From contig CM034392.1 in assembly GCA_019925095.2 (NCBI GenBank), positions 15,572,387 through 15,636,386 on the forward strand: DNA of 64,000 nucleotides, read 5' to 3'. Under the pieces are notes generated by a model. It ran no database searches. It had not been told where the DNA came from and saw nothing but the letters and a program-made list of their open reading frames with translations. Position 1 is the first letter of the stretch. Each line of letters starts with the position of its first letter. The position numbers and the translations under genes are program-made. This DNA is from Dendrolimus kikuchii. Taxonomy: Eukaryota > Arthropoda > Insecta > Lepidoptera > Lasiocampidae. Shown one piece after another: positions 22,287 to 35,513 of the stretch.

Positions 22287-25200
22287 TAATAAACATTATA
22301 AGAGCTGTCTCTAAAATGCTCACCAGCATCTATATAGATTAATAACCTTGTACTATTGCCACCATCACCACTCAATATATATTTTTAGAAGCATATTCGT
22401 AAAATTCTGATTCTATTATGACAAACACGCGGGTACTTTTGGCATTTCGTAGTAGCAGGAAGTATACCGGTAGGTGACAGAGTCCCCTCCTCTTCGGGCG
22501 ACTTCTCTCGAGGTCCAATTGCTGCACAAGCACCAAGGTCGCCGCATGCGGAAGACAATCTCTGCATTAAACGAACAAAGCACGACCAGATGACCTTATT
22601 TACTTGCGACATGTAAATCCAATTTAAAGTCTAAACCGTCTCTAGTTCACGCTATAAAAACGAATAAAAAGTTATCGTGTCAGCTTTGGGTTGAACTTGT
22701 AAGTGGTTTGGGTCGTGTGTTGTGTACCTGCCGCGTGACCGACCGGACAGCCCTCAAAACTCCGTAGATACCGGTCCCGGTACAAATCACATGTAAAAAT
22801 ATATTATTATTATAATTTTAAATACGTGGCGCTCGCTCCTTGCCGTACGATTTCAGAGCAGTATAATATGCTGCACATTAGAAAACGCGTAAATAGATTT
22901 TAGTGTTGTAGAAGCCCACGATAGTCACTTAACATCAAGCATGGAAGAAAAATACACAATCGCTCCATAAAAACGTTACTCTTCAAGCTCTTAATCCCTA
23001 TGTAACTAGATGGCGTCATAGGTGATTCTTATGATAGTTTCCTTCACTCAGCTCGTGGTTGTAACATGTCTAATAAATATTGTTTTAATAGTCTAATTAA
23101 TAACGACTTATCCAGATAGAATTAATCTATCACATTAGTGTTTTATTGAAATGTATATATCTATATAATTCACGTTACCTTCTAGTAGAGATCAATGGCC
23201 CATTGGTATATATTCCCGACAGTTCATTTGCCTTATTATCGGTTAAAATTTGACTTAGTATGTATATAGTATGAAAAAACAATACTATGGACTGGAAATA
23301 ACAATCGTGCAATATAATAATACATCTTTGTAAAAGCTCCCATACCGTCCGATTCTATTGTTGGCGAGAGGGTGCCACTAGTCAGTCTTCCTTTGCAGTT
23401 TGATACAGAAAACACCCATCGAGACAATCAACCGATTTTGTATCATTAGAAAGTTATTTTGTAGCTTAAATAAGCCAAAAATATGAAGTTTTTACAAGCT
23501 TCAATGTGTTTTCAATTTCATCCTAATATTTAGATGAGTAAAATTTCCCAAAGACGTATGTAAACGTACGATGAATCTAAACTAGTGACATCTAACGAAC
23601 AAAGTGCAATTAATCATCAAGACAACACACCAAAATTACCTGTAGCTAGAGATCTACTTCCATGATAATAATAATTGCTAAATGTGTTAAGAAAATGTCA
23701 AATTATTTATCGATTGTAAATTTATTGATGAGCTCTAATTTCTTTTCATTGTCATTTTACACTTGGCTGTAGTTAACGTGTCTTGGTGTTGAAAAAGTAA
23801 TCTGATAGCATCTGTTTGTGATATTAATGCAATGGAGACTGTAAAATATTTTTTAAATAATATTATAATCTGTAAAAATCTGTAAGTGGTATTATATAAA
23901 AGCTGAGAGCCGAATCTCTTGTCGCGTCCTCTGGGAATGTTAAGAGATGAGTTACATTATTTACTAGACGATTGGCATTTCTAGTATACATTTAATTAAA
24001 AATCAATTTAATTATCATTATTCTTATAAACATAATTATATCGAAGTAAAAATTAAAAACTTACATTTGCGTAACTTTTTAAATATGTTTTAGAAATCAT
24101 AACACTAAACATATCCGTTAAAAAGAATAGTCGAGTCTCACGTATTTATTCACTGCAAACTAGCGAAAGCAGAAAATTACGTGATCGGTGAACGTTCAAG
24201 AGCAGTGCATTGGTCATTTACATTACTTCCTCATACGTATATAATACCTATCACTCAATCTAAACTGTTTGTATTTATAGATTTCTATTTTACGATATGT
24301 GTTAGACTATTTAAGGTTATTATAACTGAAATTTAAATATAAAGGGTTTCTAATGACCTTAGGCAAAGGACTTTCTCGCATGCGCGAAAGCGTTCCAAGG
24401 AACCAAACCGTACAGTGTAAGTGTATCGTAAACAAGTTTTAGCTTTTTCAAGTTCATTCAGGGCCGTCACTGGGACAAAGCGTCTCTGTCCTTCATACCG
24501 AGATGCTAACGTCTGGGTAGGTAGGGTACATTGTGCATAAAACACGTATAGATATTTACAAAATAAAACTAAATAACTATACAAGAATTCATTATTTTAC
24601 ATTAAAAGATAAAAACGTACTTTACATTGTAATTGAATATAATTAATTATTGTAAGCAAGTCCACTTATTACTATTATTATACAATTTGTTTTTTTTTTA
24701 AAGTACATTGGTACCAGATTACTTACTCCCATTGTTACAGTGCATCAACATAAGAATATGCAATTTATTTGTATTTTTAATGAACGCTACATTAAAAATA
24801 ATACGTAAAAATTTAGCTCTTAATCCACAAGCGCCAGCTAGTGACTTAACAAAAAACAGCTAGGTAATAGTTGCGCTATTCGTCGGTAGATGGCGTCACC
24901 GAATCGTAACATTTAATACTACGGTGCTGCCACCACGCTAAATAGCTAAGTATAGAAAAGCAAATGAATGAATGACGAGCCTTTGTATACGTTGCAGTGA
25001 GGTGCGGGGCATTCGACCGTACGCATTAATGTCAACGAACTCAAAGTGGTTACAACTTATTTATTGTAAGATAATAAGTTTTATATTAATGGGAACAGGC
25101 GTGTAATTCTTTATTTTAAATTTTATGCATGTTTAACAAATATCTAAATATGTTTAATAGATATGTTGAATTTACGACATAGTAATTAAATAAAACCAGG

Positions 25201-26254
25201 CAGTATAATATACATAGCATAACTTTTAATTAATCACAATTAGGTATGAAAATATTTTCGTCCTCGTTTTGCCGATGCTGTAACAATAGATCTAGATTTT
25301 CACATTGCTATTATTTTGTATTCGAACTAGTAACCCAAAACGCTTATCATTTCGATAGCAATATTATTTGCATTTCCAAAATCGAATAAAACAGTTAGCA
25401 GATTTGTATTTATGTTATTTGGCAGAGGCGCGCCATATTCAACACGGTGTATTATTATTTATTGTGAGTTCTTTGTTCTTTGTGGCCGACATAATTTCCG
25501 CGTGTTGTGGGTCGCTTATTTTTCGGCACCAATCTGCGCGCGGTGCAGGGCGCGGACGTCGACCCCGAGCTAGAGGCGCGCTCCGGCGTCGCTCGCCGCT
25601 CGCCGCGCACCGCCTCTCCTCGCCGTAAACAACTTTTACGGGCAACCAATGTACGCGCTACGTGAACGTAACCCACATTACTTTTGAACTGTCCGCTCAA
25701 AAGTTCGTTGATCCCTTAGCGGTCATATTTATTGAGAACATCGCACGGTGACTGTTGCGTTTGCGTTTATGATTTCCTGTTAATGGCGCTGTTTTGTGTT
25801 GAACAGAATGTTGCTAATTAAGAACCCAATCGTTCCGTCAGGCCAAATTTGGAGATATATAAATATACACAAGGAAAAAGTAATAAAAATTAGGTATAAT
25901 ACATTGAAAACTAATAATGGTACTGATTTTTTTATTTAGTATTGTTATCTTCAAGGATATGTCAACCTTCTTAGACAATACTATTTGATACACTAACAAG
26001 AAATTTAAAAAAATTGCATAGTGTTCTCTCTCCGTCATTCGTATAGTATAGATTATATACTATAAAATACATGTAGACTATAAAAATAACTGGAATTGTC
26101 CAGTTTTTTTTTAAATAGCTTCAGTGTGAACACGGCATTTTTACAATTTTATAATATTATAAATGCATAAAACATACTCAATTTTATATGATATGGGGTT
26201 CTTCAAATAATGTTTAATAATATTTCTTGAAAGCTGGCATAATTTGGTAACACC

Positions 26255-26345
26255 GCTGCTGTTGGAAATGTCCATAGGCGATGGTAAGCACATTCTGTAC
26301 GGTGGAGTATTAGTCTACCTGCGGTACTCCTGCTATAGAAATGAA
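26255..26345 (+). repeat. Partial interspersed repeat
   Basis: GGAAATGTCCATAGGCGATGG is shared, bar one base, with the copies at 48720 and 59690. The rest is truncated. Confidence 0.45.
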
Positions 26346-27299
26346 ATAAAAAGTGTTGTTAAATATAATATTTAAAAAAAAATCAAGATCGGAATTTATA
26401 TTTATGTATACTATAGTCTGTGAAAAATAGTGATATAGGTAGAATATAGATTAATATATAATAGTAATATATGCTCTATCTATGTATGTACCGATATCAA
26501 TTAAAGTGATAACGTAACTGCAATTTTTTTTAAAACTGCATATAGTGTTGGTTATCAAACAGATAATAAACCATATGAAATATTTATGACTTAATACGGA
26601 TAGCCAATTCGAGTAACGTCCAATCAATCAATCATAGTAACTGCTTGTTTCAATAAACTCGAACTGTTGTCTATCGCCGTATGAATAACGATTACGCATT
26701 ACCTATTGGGATTACGTTCATACTAAAAATAAAATCGCGATACGTGAACGGGAAATGAATCACTGGTGTGGTGGATTGTTGAGTCAGACGCTTATCAAAT
26801 AAACATCTGCGCACCGGCAAGCACGTCGCGCTCTATGAACTGTTAGCTTGTGGCTAGTATGACCTACAAGGACTATAAACCTGCAGACAGAATATTTAGT
26901 TTGAAAATCAGTCGATCAAGCTGATAGCCACATTGGACGTCAAAACTTCGAAGTTTTATAATATCGTTGACGATTACTTTTTGAAAACTAAAGAATAGAC
27001 ATTATCATTATATAAATATTATTATTATTGTCTGCCGATTATTATTAGACAATATTGATTCACAAACAAAGTGCTTTAAACAATTCGTGTCTTTTCATTT
27101 GATCCTGTAGTTAAAGGTATATTAAAATATTATATTAATATACATCAATAATCCTACATAAACATTTCTGGGTTAAAAAAAATGTAAAATATTGCTCCTT
27201 TTTGATAATTAAAATAATTTTGATAATAACAGCCTATTTCTAGGAGAAGAACGGACAGTATACCCGTATATATATATAATAATAAAATACAATTATTAA

Positions 27300-27530
27300 A
27301 TCACTAAAACTTCGCCCTGCAGGTCAAACCCTGGGAGGGAGCTGTAGCTCTGTTTTACTTAAATAAAAATTAAATTAGATTTTTTATGTACACATATAAA
27401 CCTTCAGTAGAAAATGATGTAACTGTTGGTAAAAACCGCTTCATAATCCGTTGCGTGATTTAAGAGGAGTTGCGGATATACAAACAGACAGACGCGGAAA
27501 GCGACTTTGTTTTGTAAATACATTTATATA
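27300..27530 (+). repeat. Diverged Helitron-like or SINE-like repeat scrap
   Basis: It contains ATAATCCGTTGCGTGATTTA, ACAAACAGACAGACG and GGAAAGCGACTTTGTTTTG in order. The same ordered blocks, more decayed, are at about 57500-57600 (AATCCTTTGCGTGGTTTAG, GCGACAGACGC, AGCGAGTTTGTTTTC). Confidence 0.5.
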
Positions 27531-28404
27531 TTTTTAAAGTGTCAAATATTTGCATTTGTCGAATAATGTACAAATATAAGAATATTTTTACGTCGTCGGC
27601 GAGATATTGTAATTTATGTCCACTTTAATTCTAAATGTTTCCTGAGCAGATTAATTTCGCATGTATTCTAAAAATTCTAGCAAGTTTGCAAAGCCTTGTC
27701 TTGCTAATCGATTGTGCTTCTAGAATGTGCTGGATCGCGACTCGCGATGCGTCAGCACGTTTTGAACTCAGTCGGTTTTAGCGGAGTCGTTGTCCGCGAA
27801 ACCGTTAGCCATCGTCGCCGCACCGCGGCCACGCTCCTCGCACCTCTCTGCCAAATAGCCAAAATCAAACACACGGTAATCAATGCGTTTAATATAAATC
27901 CGTGATTTTGAATTTGAATTTAATATCCAGAAGATTGATGAAACAGATACTGTTATTACGACGAATATACCTAACATTAAATATTTAAATATATAATAAA
28001 ATTAAAGTGTTTTACATTATTCTATCTAAAGTTTCATTAATAATATTTACTGACAAAATACCGAGAACAAGTCACCGAGACAAACAGGATTCATAAAGTT
28101 ACTCAAACCAATTATCCAAGCCTTCTGTTTCTTACAGTTTATAAAGATAATAATTACACTAAAGACATAAATAATTTGTAATACACAAATATATGGTGTA
28201 TAATTTAAAATACAGCTACAAATTTTAAAACAAAAGTCAAATTAGGGGCAAGCCTGTATATAATCAATAAGGCGTTTGAAAAACTAATCAAAAATTAAAC
28301 ATCAGTTAGTTTACGTAAAGACAGCAATTAAATAATATTTGGTCGTTTTAACATGAATTAGTAGAACAGAAAAAAACTTTAAAACTAATTTATGACGGCT
28401 AACT

Positions 28405-28417
28405 GGGTCAATGTAAC
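28405..28417 (+). promoter_or_regulatory. Weak EcRE-like motif
   Basis: GGGTCAATGTAAC matches RGKTCANTGAMCY with two misfits. It lies in a GC-rich patch about 3 kb upstream of the E75B start. It resembles the imperfect hsp27-type element but is far weaker evidence than the site at 21648. Confidence 0.25.
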
Positions 28418-29226
28418 GTTAAAGACAAAAAGAGTGGTTGCCATTCGAAGAACGCGGAGCTGTCGGTGCGCGGCGAATGTCGAAAAGTCTAGATGGCTGG
28501 CGAGCGCGACCTACATTGCTCTGACGAAACCCTTATACTATATCTATTTGTGTTCCACTTATTTATACTTGCCTGTGTTTGTGACTCACCCACACTGTAT
28601 GCGCGGGAACGTGGCGACGATTGTGGCTGCCATAATGTCACGTGGAAACCCCTCTAATCGATTCACGTACGTCACCACTTGTTTGGAAAACACGTACATT
28701 CCAAGCTGTGGTAAATGACCTATATGTGTTACAAGGAGTCATCTTATCAGATCTTACATTTGAAATGTTTTCGTAATCGTTTATAATAATAAAAACTCGT
28801 AAATGTAAATTGAGACCAGATAAATTAGCCCGTATTAAAACGCATAAATCTATAATTATGTACTTTGGGTAAATAAACTGACTCATGAGTCGTCATATTA
28901 TCGAATTGGCCTAAAAGTGGTTGGACTACTTAAGACTTAGTGGAAGTTTGTTATATAGTATATATTTTTTGGAACTCGAATAGAAGTCACCGTGTTAATC
29001 ACTTTGCGGGTGTTGAACTCTTGGATGTAACTACAAATGTACCTAACTACATATTTAGGAACGTACATATTACGGTACTTGGTTTATATTTATGATATAT
29101 TATTATGTAGGTATATAAAAACTAGTAGCAAGTTTATAAAATGAAACAAATTTTCGTACATGTCGGTCTTTAAAGCAGGGTACTAAAATTCATAATTATT
29201 TCATGTTCATTCTTTATTATATTGTT

Positions 29227-29354
<128 letters not shown>

Positions 29355-30508
29355 TCACATTAAAAAATATAAGAAGATGATGTCCGTCGGCAGCGGGGCC
29401 TAGGGTTTGGGTTACCCATAACTCCAGAAAAAGGAACTTATTATTATTATAAGTTACAATACTGTAATTACTGTATTACGGATAAACTAAATGAAATTAT
29501 ATTTTGTCTTAATTTTAATAGTTTTTTTTTAAATAAAATTATGAGTATAAAGCTTCCAAGTCCACACTGACATTTGTCAACTGCTACCAAGTGTCATATA
29601 GTTGAATGCGTCAGTATTTTAGTGAGGCTAAGCACTAGTTTTAATATTTTATAACAAAAACAATTTTGTAAACGATAACATTAATTCAAAACTTTCAGAA
29701 ATTTGAAAATAATTATTATGTATATTAATATGTTACATTTGTTAAAATATACATGAGATTGACCTACTTATACGGTGTAAACTTTGTACATAACAAGGGT
29801 TCCTTCTTACCTTAGTATTGACACTAAAATATAGTTATGAAAGTGAATTGTACAATGAAATGTGTAATAAACACGTAACATAATTAGATTTTCTTTGATC
29901 GTTAAGATATTGTCATCTTAGTGCATTAATATTTAGTTATTGGTATTAATGTAGGATGATTAATCATAGATAGGTTTAATAGTGAGATATACTTAGGTGC
30001 AACGCAATCGAGAAGGTTTTGTTTTCGCGGTATTGGGGTCATTGGCCGCGCGGCCGGTCAGTGCCCGCGCGGCCAATTATGGGCCACTCGCACAGCGCAC
30101 AATGGATCGATGGCAACGCGAAATTGGGCCACCGACCCGTACGCCTCGCGGTAACCCCCCGCGCCGCGATACGATACTCGCGCGACACCAGCCTCAAACC
30201 CCTCAGCAGCAAGTAGGGAAGTGGCCCACGCGGGTATCAGACATTCAAATAACTGCTTACTGCCATGGAAGTGGGCATACCGTAAACAAAGCTTAAACAA
30301 TATCTCACTTACGCAATGAGGTGCAGACTCCAGAGTCTAACTCCGCGCGGCGCCGGCGCGATAACCGTAGTCCGTAGCATTCGCCAAAACAGATCGTTGC
30401 CAGTACTCGCTACGATTATAGCCGGGTCTAATATATTTTACTAACCGTACATTTGCCTTGCTCCTGGTTAAAATTTCACATAAACTTCATACAGGTAATG
30501 TCAAGGTG

Positions 30509-30593
30509 CTACCAATGGTAAGGTAGAATTGATAGTAAGATTAATGCCGGGTGTCAGTATCTTACTGTCCATTCTTATCCCTTCCATTGGTAG
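30509..30593. repeat. Imperfect inverted repeat (foldback scrap)
   Basis: The left arm begins CTACCAATGGTAAGG and pairs with a right arm ending CCATTGGTAG. Arms are about 35 bases, roughly three-quarters complementary, around a 17-base centre. The 33-base dispersed module ends just upstream at 30482. Confidence 0.6.
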
Positions 30594-30929
30594 AAAATTG
30601 ATATTATTTCTAAGAAGCTTGTGTCACATTTTAAACAGTGAGGCAAAATAATTTATAGTTAGATATTTAACCCAGCACAAAGTGTCTGTTACAGCAAAAT
30701 AGTTTAAAATCTAAATCTAATTATTAAACTATAATAAATATAAATATGTAATATTTATTTATACATTTTAAATAAATATAATTACTATTTAAAAATATAC
30801 AAAATCTGTTAACTATTTCTATTTTAATGTTTTTCGGCCCTAAATGGGTTTTTTAAATTTATTTACCCAAATACACCCACCTACTGTTGCACATATTATA
30901 TTAAATCTTTTCAAAGATTGCTAGGAATA

Positions 30930-31486
30930 GGATGATCGTCGTACAGCTGTGGTCATTGAGTAATTAAAGTGGATCATTGCATCCCCTATAGGAGCGCGCG
31001 CGCATTGAGGTAGGCCGTGACGCATGATTGACGTCACTGGGCGTAGAACTGGTCGTCGACCCGCACGGGCTGTGCCCTAGCTCCCGGGCGCGGGAGGATG
31101 CGGAGGGGAGAGCGCGGCCGTTGTGTAATCAAACGGTCGACGACCCGGGGTGAACGGCCGCGCGCCGCGACGCCGCCGGGATGCGCCCGGCCTATATCCG
31201 GTGCAGCGGCAGCGGCGCATTCTAGAACGGCGTGGACCGTTAGGAGCTCGCGCGGGGTGGGTGCGCGGGCCGCGGGGGCACTCTCACTTTCTCGGTTAGG
31301 TCGGCGGCCGGCAACTAGGTCGTGCGGGTAAGTGTGCGCCGCGCGGCGCAGCGCCCGCATAGTCCGCTGTCGACTGCCATCCGTGTCGGTGCAGTGCGCA
31401 AGACCCTTGCTTACCCATTTGGCAGAGCGAACGTCTTCGCTGGCGGATAGTGGACGGCGGTGTTTGTGGCAATAGTGTAATTGTGA
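30930..31486 (+). other. E75: E75B promoter / 5' leader (GC-rich)
   Basis: GC content jumps from about 31000 and stays high to the E75B ATG. No canonical TATA box was found; GCCTATATCC near 31190 is a weak candidate. The 165-codon minus-strand ORF (31034-31531) and the 77-codon plus ORF in this block are low-stop artefacts. A transcription start inside this island is inferred from the E75B exon that follows. Confidence 0.5.
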
Positions 31487-31645
31487 ATGGTGCATGCTAT
31501 GTCGTGTGGCGCAGAATTGCGCGAACGGCACTCGGTGCTGGTGAGCATGCTGGAGGCTCGCCGTGAGTCCACTGACTCCGGTTGCTCCAGTGACGACAGC
31601 TCTGACGCCGAGAAAAACCTAAAATGCCGCTGTGATGATTCTCAG
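31487..31645 (+). CDS. E75: E75B-specific N-terminal coding segment
   Basis: It encodes 53 residues beginning MVHAMSCGAELRERHSVLVS and ending AEKNLKCRCDDSQ. It is contiguous and in frame with the finger-2 exon starting at 31646, so no splice is needed. TGA directly precedes the ATG (31484-31486), fixing the start. The sequence includes an acidic/serine stretch with an STDSGCSSDD motif, recalling the AHDSGCDDE segment before the same junction in Drosophila E75B. The product lacks zinc finger 1, so it should not bind its response element on its own. Known E75B in flies acts by contacting HR3. The last bases (TTCTCAG) double as the splice acceptor used by E75A. Confidence 0.88.
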
Positions 31646-31790
31646 GGTTTTTTCCGGCGGTCTATACAACAGAAGATTCAATACAGGCCCTGCACCAAAA
31701 ATCAGCAGTGTTCCATCCTAAGGATCAACAGAAATCGGTGCCAGTATTGCCGGTTGAAAAAATGCATTGCCGTCGGTATGAGCAGAGATG
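31646..31790 (+). CDS. E75: E75 exon encoding zinc finger 2
   Basis: It encodes E75A residues 69-116, GFFRRSIQQKIQYRPCTKNQ followed by a segment ending CRLKKCIAVGMSRD. Zinc ligands are C84, C90, C100 and C103. GFFRR completes the recognition helix begun in the previous exon. The donor is GATG|GTGAGT, phase 1. Shared by E75A and E75B. The protein sequence matches Drosophila E75 along its whole length as I recall it, so strong constraint is expected. Confidence 0.97.
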
Positions 31791-34117
31791 GTGAGTGTTT
31801 CACTGTTATTATATTAATATTATTATTTAGTAATATTACATTTTTCTATCTAAACAGGATTTGAAATTATCTATAATTTTGATTGCTTTTCAATATGAAA
31901 TAACTATCTTGTCAAATAAGAAATTTATAGGACAACTTTGATAAGTTTTTGTTTAATTAAAATCGCTTCAATTGTGTTTAGATAAAAAATTCTAAATAAA
32001 ATATTAGAAAATTCGTCTATTTCATTGTGGTCCATAAAATACATCATAAAACATGTAATATACATAAACGACGTTGTGCCGTGTATTTATCTACATTGGG
32101 TTGCAATCTGCATAATCCATTAGAAGGTCGAACGCGCACGATATCTGTGCGCCAAGTGGGATGCGCTCACGCGATGCATACGCGCGTCCATCATTCGAAT
32201 ATTTCGATCTACATAGATTCTATTTTACACGCCAGAGGGCTTAGATGAGGCAAATTAAGGCGAAGGTGGGGGGGAGTGACGTTGAGGTTTACGAAGTGGT
32301 CACAGTGTGGGAGGTCGGTTATGCAAGCGCGGGTGAGCGCACGCTAAGCAGGTCGACGGCCGCACACCCGCTCCATGCTGCAGCAGCGAGTGCGGCCACA
32401 GCTCTGTTGTTGCGCCATCGGCCGTGTCTCGCACCTCGCCCCCCGCAGTTAAACTGTGCGCACACAGTGAAAGCAGAGAAAGGCGCGTTTCGTAAGCGCG
32501 AGAGTGAAATTTGTATTTTCACTTTCGTAAAGTTGTTCGTTGACCTGGCGCCTTTCCTGTTGCATATGTACTGGTTACAAAAGTTCAGTAACAAATAGCA
32601 AGAGTATCTAATCCTTAATTAAACGAGTTATTTTGTAAGCTACGGAAATTACTTCAATTATTGTCACCTTAATATTTCACGATTTGTATCATAAATTATA
32701 ACAAAAATAATAAAACGGCCGATTAAATCAGGTCGGAAGACCACCAAAATAACATAAAAGTAATTATTTTTGTATTTACTTTATATTGATACTAGATTAA
32801 TTTTTACCACAATATTATATTCTTATTAATATTTATAATTATGTAGTACGTTCTTTTTTAACTTTATTTCAAAACTAACTTCGTCACAATCGATACATAT
32901 TACTCGACACATTTCTGTCCGTACTGTGACCTAATGTATTCCTGAGGCAATAAAAAACATTTGACTAAAGTTTTCCACGATATATCAATGAATAATTAGT
33001 ATTACTTGGTTTCTGTTATTTATTTATCCAAACTTTTGTTCTAGAACCTTAGTTAGTTACGCTACTCGATAACAGATGGCGTACCAAAAAGTGATACTAG
33101 CGCTATCATAATTTGTACGGATCTAACTTGTTGCAAACGAAATAAACTCAAATGGTTAAATATTTTATTTCGTATTGAATATATAATTTTTTATTTAAAT
33201 AATTGAATATTATCTGGATAATAAAAAACGTTTATTTTGTGTTAGTTAAATTTCTATTATGTTTGAAGATTTTTTGTTATAATTAGAATTTTAAATTGTA
33301 AAGTAATAAAAACGACTATTTATATAGTTATGAACTATGATTATTTACATGATACACGATATAAAAGAAATTGAATTACCCATGATATTTTATCATGATA
33401 AACAGAGTAATCAAATATAACATTTAGAATATGCTTATATTTTTTCACATTTCAATAAAAATGTGTTATCCTACATTTTAATTGTATTAGTAATTGTGTT
33501 AGTTTTGAAGATTAGATTAGATAAATAAATCTCTTTAAAGTAAACGTATAAATCTTGAAAATTATTTTAGAATATAAACATAATATAAATGTAATAAAGC
33601 AATTTTAGATGACAAAAGAGTCAGAGGGTCGGGATGTGGCGGAGGAGTTCTTGTGCGGGGGCAGGGGCCTGCGCGGAGTTTATTGACGGTCTCCTCCTTC
33701 CCCCCTCGGGGGCCGGCCCCCCTCCGCCTCCCTCGCCGCGGCCTCCCTCCTCGTCAAGTTCAAGGTTGGCGCGGCGCGCGCCGCGGCGCAGTGCGAGGGA
33801 GTCCGACCCGCGCACCGGTCGTCAGCCCTCATTGCTATCGCTATGTTATTAAGTCGGTCGGCAGTTCGGCTCGAGAACTCGACGCTCGCTCACAGTGACT
33901 GCTCCAGGGAACGCCGCTGACTATACCGCGGTACTCTGTTGCATCCATTGGATTACTCTACATATTGGGATTACAGTGATTGTGCGAATATTATAAATAT
34001 TTTTCATGTGCTATGTGACACTTAGTGATTTCATTTAATCATAAACTAACCTAACGTTACCGATTATATTTACCTGTGGCCATTGGCTGTGAACTTAAAA
34101 TTTAGTGAATAACTGTA
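31791..34117 (+). other. E75: Intron after finger 2, containing the E75D promoter/leader
   Basis: A GC-rich patch at 32245-32500 and a stronger one at 33620-33900 stand out. The second lies about 220-500 bases before the E75D start codon and is the likely E75D promoter region. There is no TATA; GGCAGTTC near 33860 is a possible initiator. A CTCF-like core (CAGATGGCG) is at 33073. No independent gene was seen. Confidence 0.5.
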
Positions 34118-34193
34118 ATGGTATCAGACATGGGTGAAGATTTGCCGATTCTTAAAGGAATCCTCAACGGAGTTGTGAAATATCACAATGCGC
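34118..34193 (+). CDS. E75: E75D-type first coding exon (no zinc fingers)
   Basis: It encodes MVSDMGEDLPILKGILNGVV followed by KYHNA plus one base. With donor C|GTATGT the split codon becomes CCC, giving KYHNAPVRFGRVPKREK on joining the hinge exon. The MGE(D/E)LPILKGIL core followed by YHNAPVRFG is how I recall the insect E75D N-terminus, so the assignment is good. In-frame TGA at 34106-34108 makes ATG 34118 the first start; ATG 34130 is an alternative. The product has hinge, LBD and tail only, and cannot bind DNA directly. Confidence 0.85.
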
Positions 34194-34980
34194 GTATGTA
34201 TCTTCGTTAATATTTTTTTATTATTCAATAATTATCAATGTAAAATAATGTAATGATTTATTTTAAACTTGCGAATTTTACAATCGTAGTGAGTGTTTGT
34301 TGAAAATGGCGTAGCGTTACGCTGAGTAAGTGCCTACTTTATATATACTACGCGTGGCTATGCTACGCCTAATAAAATGGTTTACATTTATTTTAATCAT
34401 TTAGCTTTTAAACTCTATATTAATTTTAATACTATAAATACTTACCTTCTTTAATGTTCTTTGTTTACAAAATTGAATTTGTCTATTAAGCATAGAGCTA
34501 AGACGTAATTTTTAAACTGTCTAATAAGACAATTAAGTAATAAATAATGAATAATTTCAGTAATAAATTGAATTGATGAATTCATAATCTATAGAAAATA
34601 AGCTTTAAATAAATAAATAATTATTATTATAGAAAAATAAGCTAGGCTCATAACTAAATGTTTATTATAAAGTTTATAACAAATATAACTCTTCTTTATA
34701 ACTGAATAGAATATAGTTTATTGTACAATAAAATTAATGAAACAATACACAAAAACAAATAAACAAATAATATTTTGACACGAACGTTATATTAAAGAGC
34801 ATTCTTTTCATATCAATCGTATTTAAAAGATATTTACTAAATGAATGCAGTCTTATAAATTAATTACCGATATAACCAAGACACAACATTCAATGCAATG
34901 TGGTTTTGATTTATCAATAAACGTCAGCTTCACAAAAAGAAGAGAAATACGGAGAGTGGTCGGTCACGAACAATGGGATC

Positions 34981-35404
34981 ATGCATCTGGCGCGGCCCAC
35001 ATCGCACGCAGCGAAAGTCGGGAGAAATGGCGAGAACGCGCTCTCCGCTTTCGTTTTCAACCGTGCGCTGTGCGCGCAAACACTTTCACCAGCGCGTGCG
35101 CACGAAAGCCGCAAGCGACTTGCCCGCCCCCGGCGCATATTACTTTTCGGTTCGCGGCCTGCCGAGCGCGAGAAAGTCGTAACACTTTTTCGCCTGACCT
35201 CGAGGTTGACGCTTTGTCATTCGTCATCCAAACTAGTTCACTTGTATGCGACACTGCTTTTGTGTCGGAGCGTCAGACGGGGGTACCCGTTGCCGCCACC
35301 CTTGGCCGGGCGAGGGCCGTTGAACCCTGCCCGTCGGCGTCAGCTGCGCGTGCACATGGCTCGTTACGCGCCCGCATATCCATACACAGCAGCTGCCACC
35401 CAAT
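34981..35404 (+). CDS. Candidate extra E75 first exon (unproven isoform)
   Basis: The frame is open from ATG 34981, with a further ATG at 35356 (MARYAPAYPYTAAATQ). A good donor AAT|GTATGT follows base 35404, in phase 1. Joined to the acceptor at 35513 it gives ...TAAATQSVRFGRVPKREK, in frame with the E75 hinge, across a 109-base intron. The upstream DNA (34960-35400) is a GC-rich island that could be a promoter. Against it: GC-rich DNA produces long ORFs by chance, other frames are also open here, and I know of no matching isoform. Phase agreement alone has a one-in-three chance. Confidence 0.25.
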
Positions 35405-35513
35405 GTATGTTTAGCCACGACCTTGCACAACATCCCTTGCATTAATCGCTAGGGTTTCGGAACTCTTTGTAGAGTGTGTATCCGATTGTAAATTTTTACT
35501 CTCTTTGTTACAG

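Noticed and set aside
31034..31531. 165-codon minus-strand ORF opposite the E75B start
   Set aside because: It overlaps the E75B coding start in antisense, is compositionally biased, and has no recognised family.
34845..35414. 189-codon plus-strand ORF before the hinge exon
   Set aside because: It is in a different frame from the candidate exon. Splicing at 35405 would put it out of frame with E75, and it has no domain.
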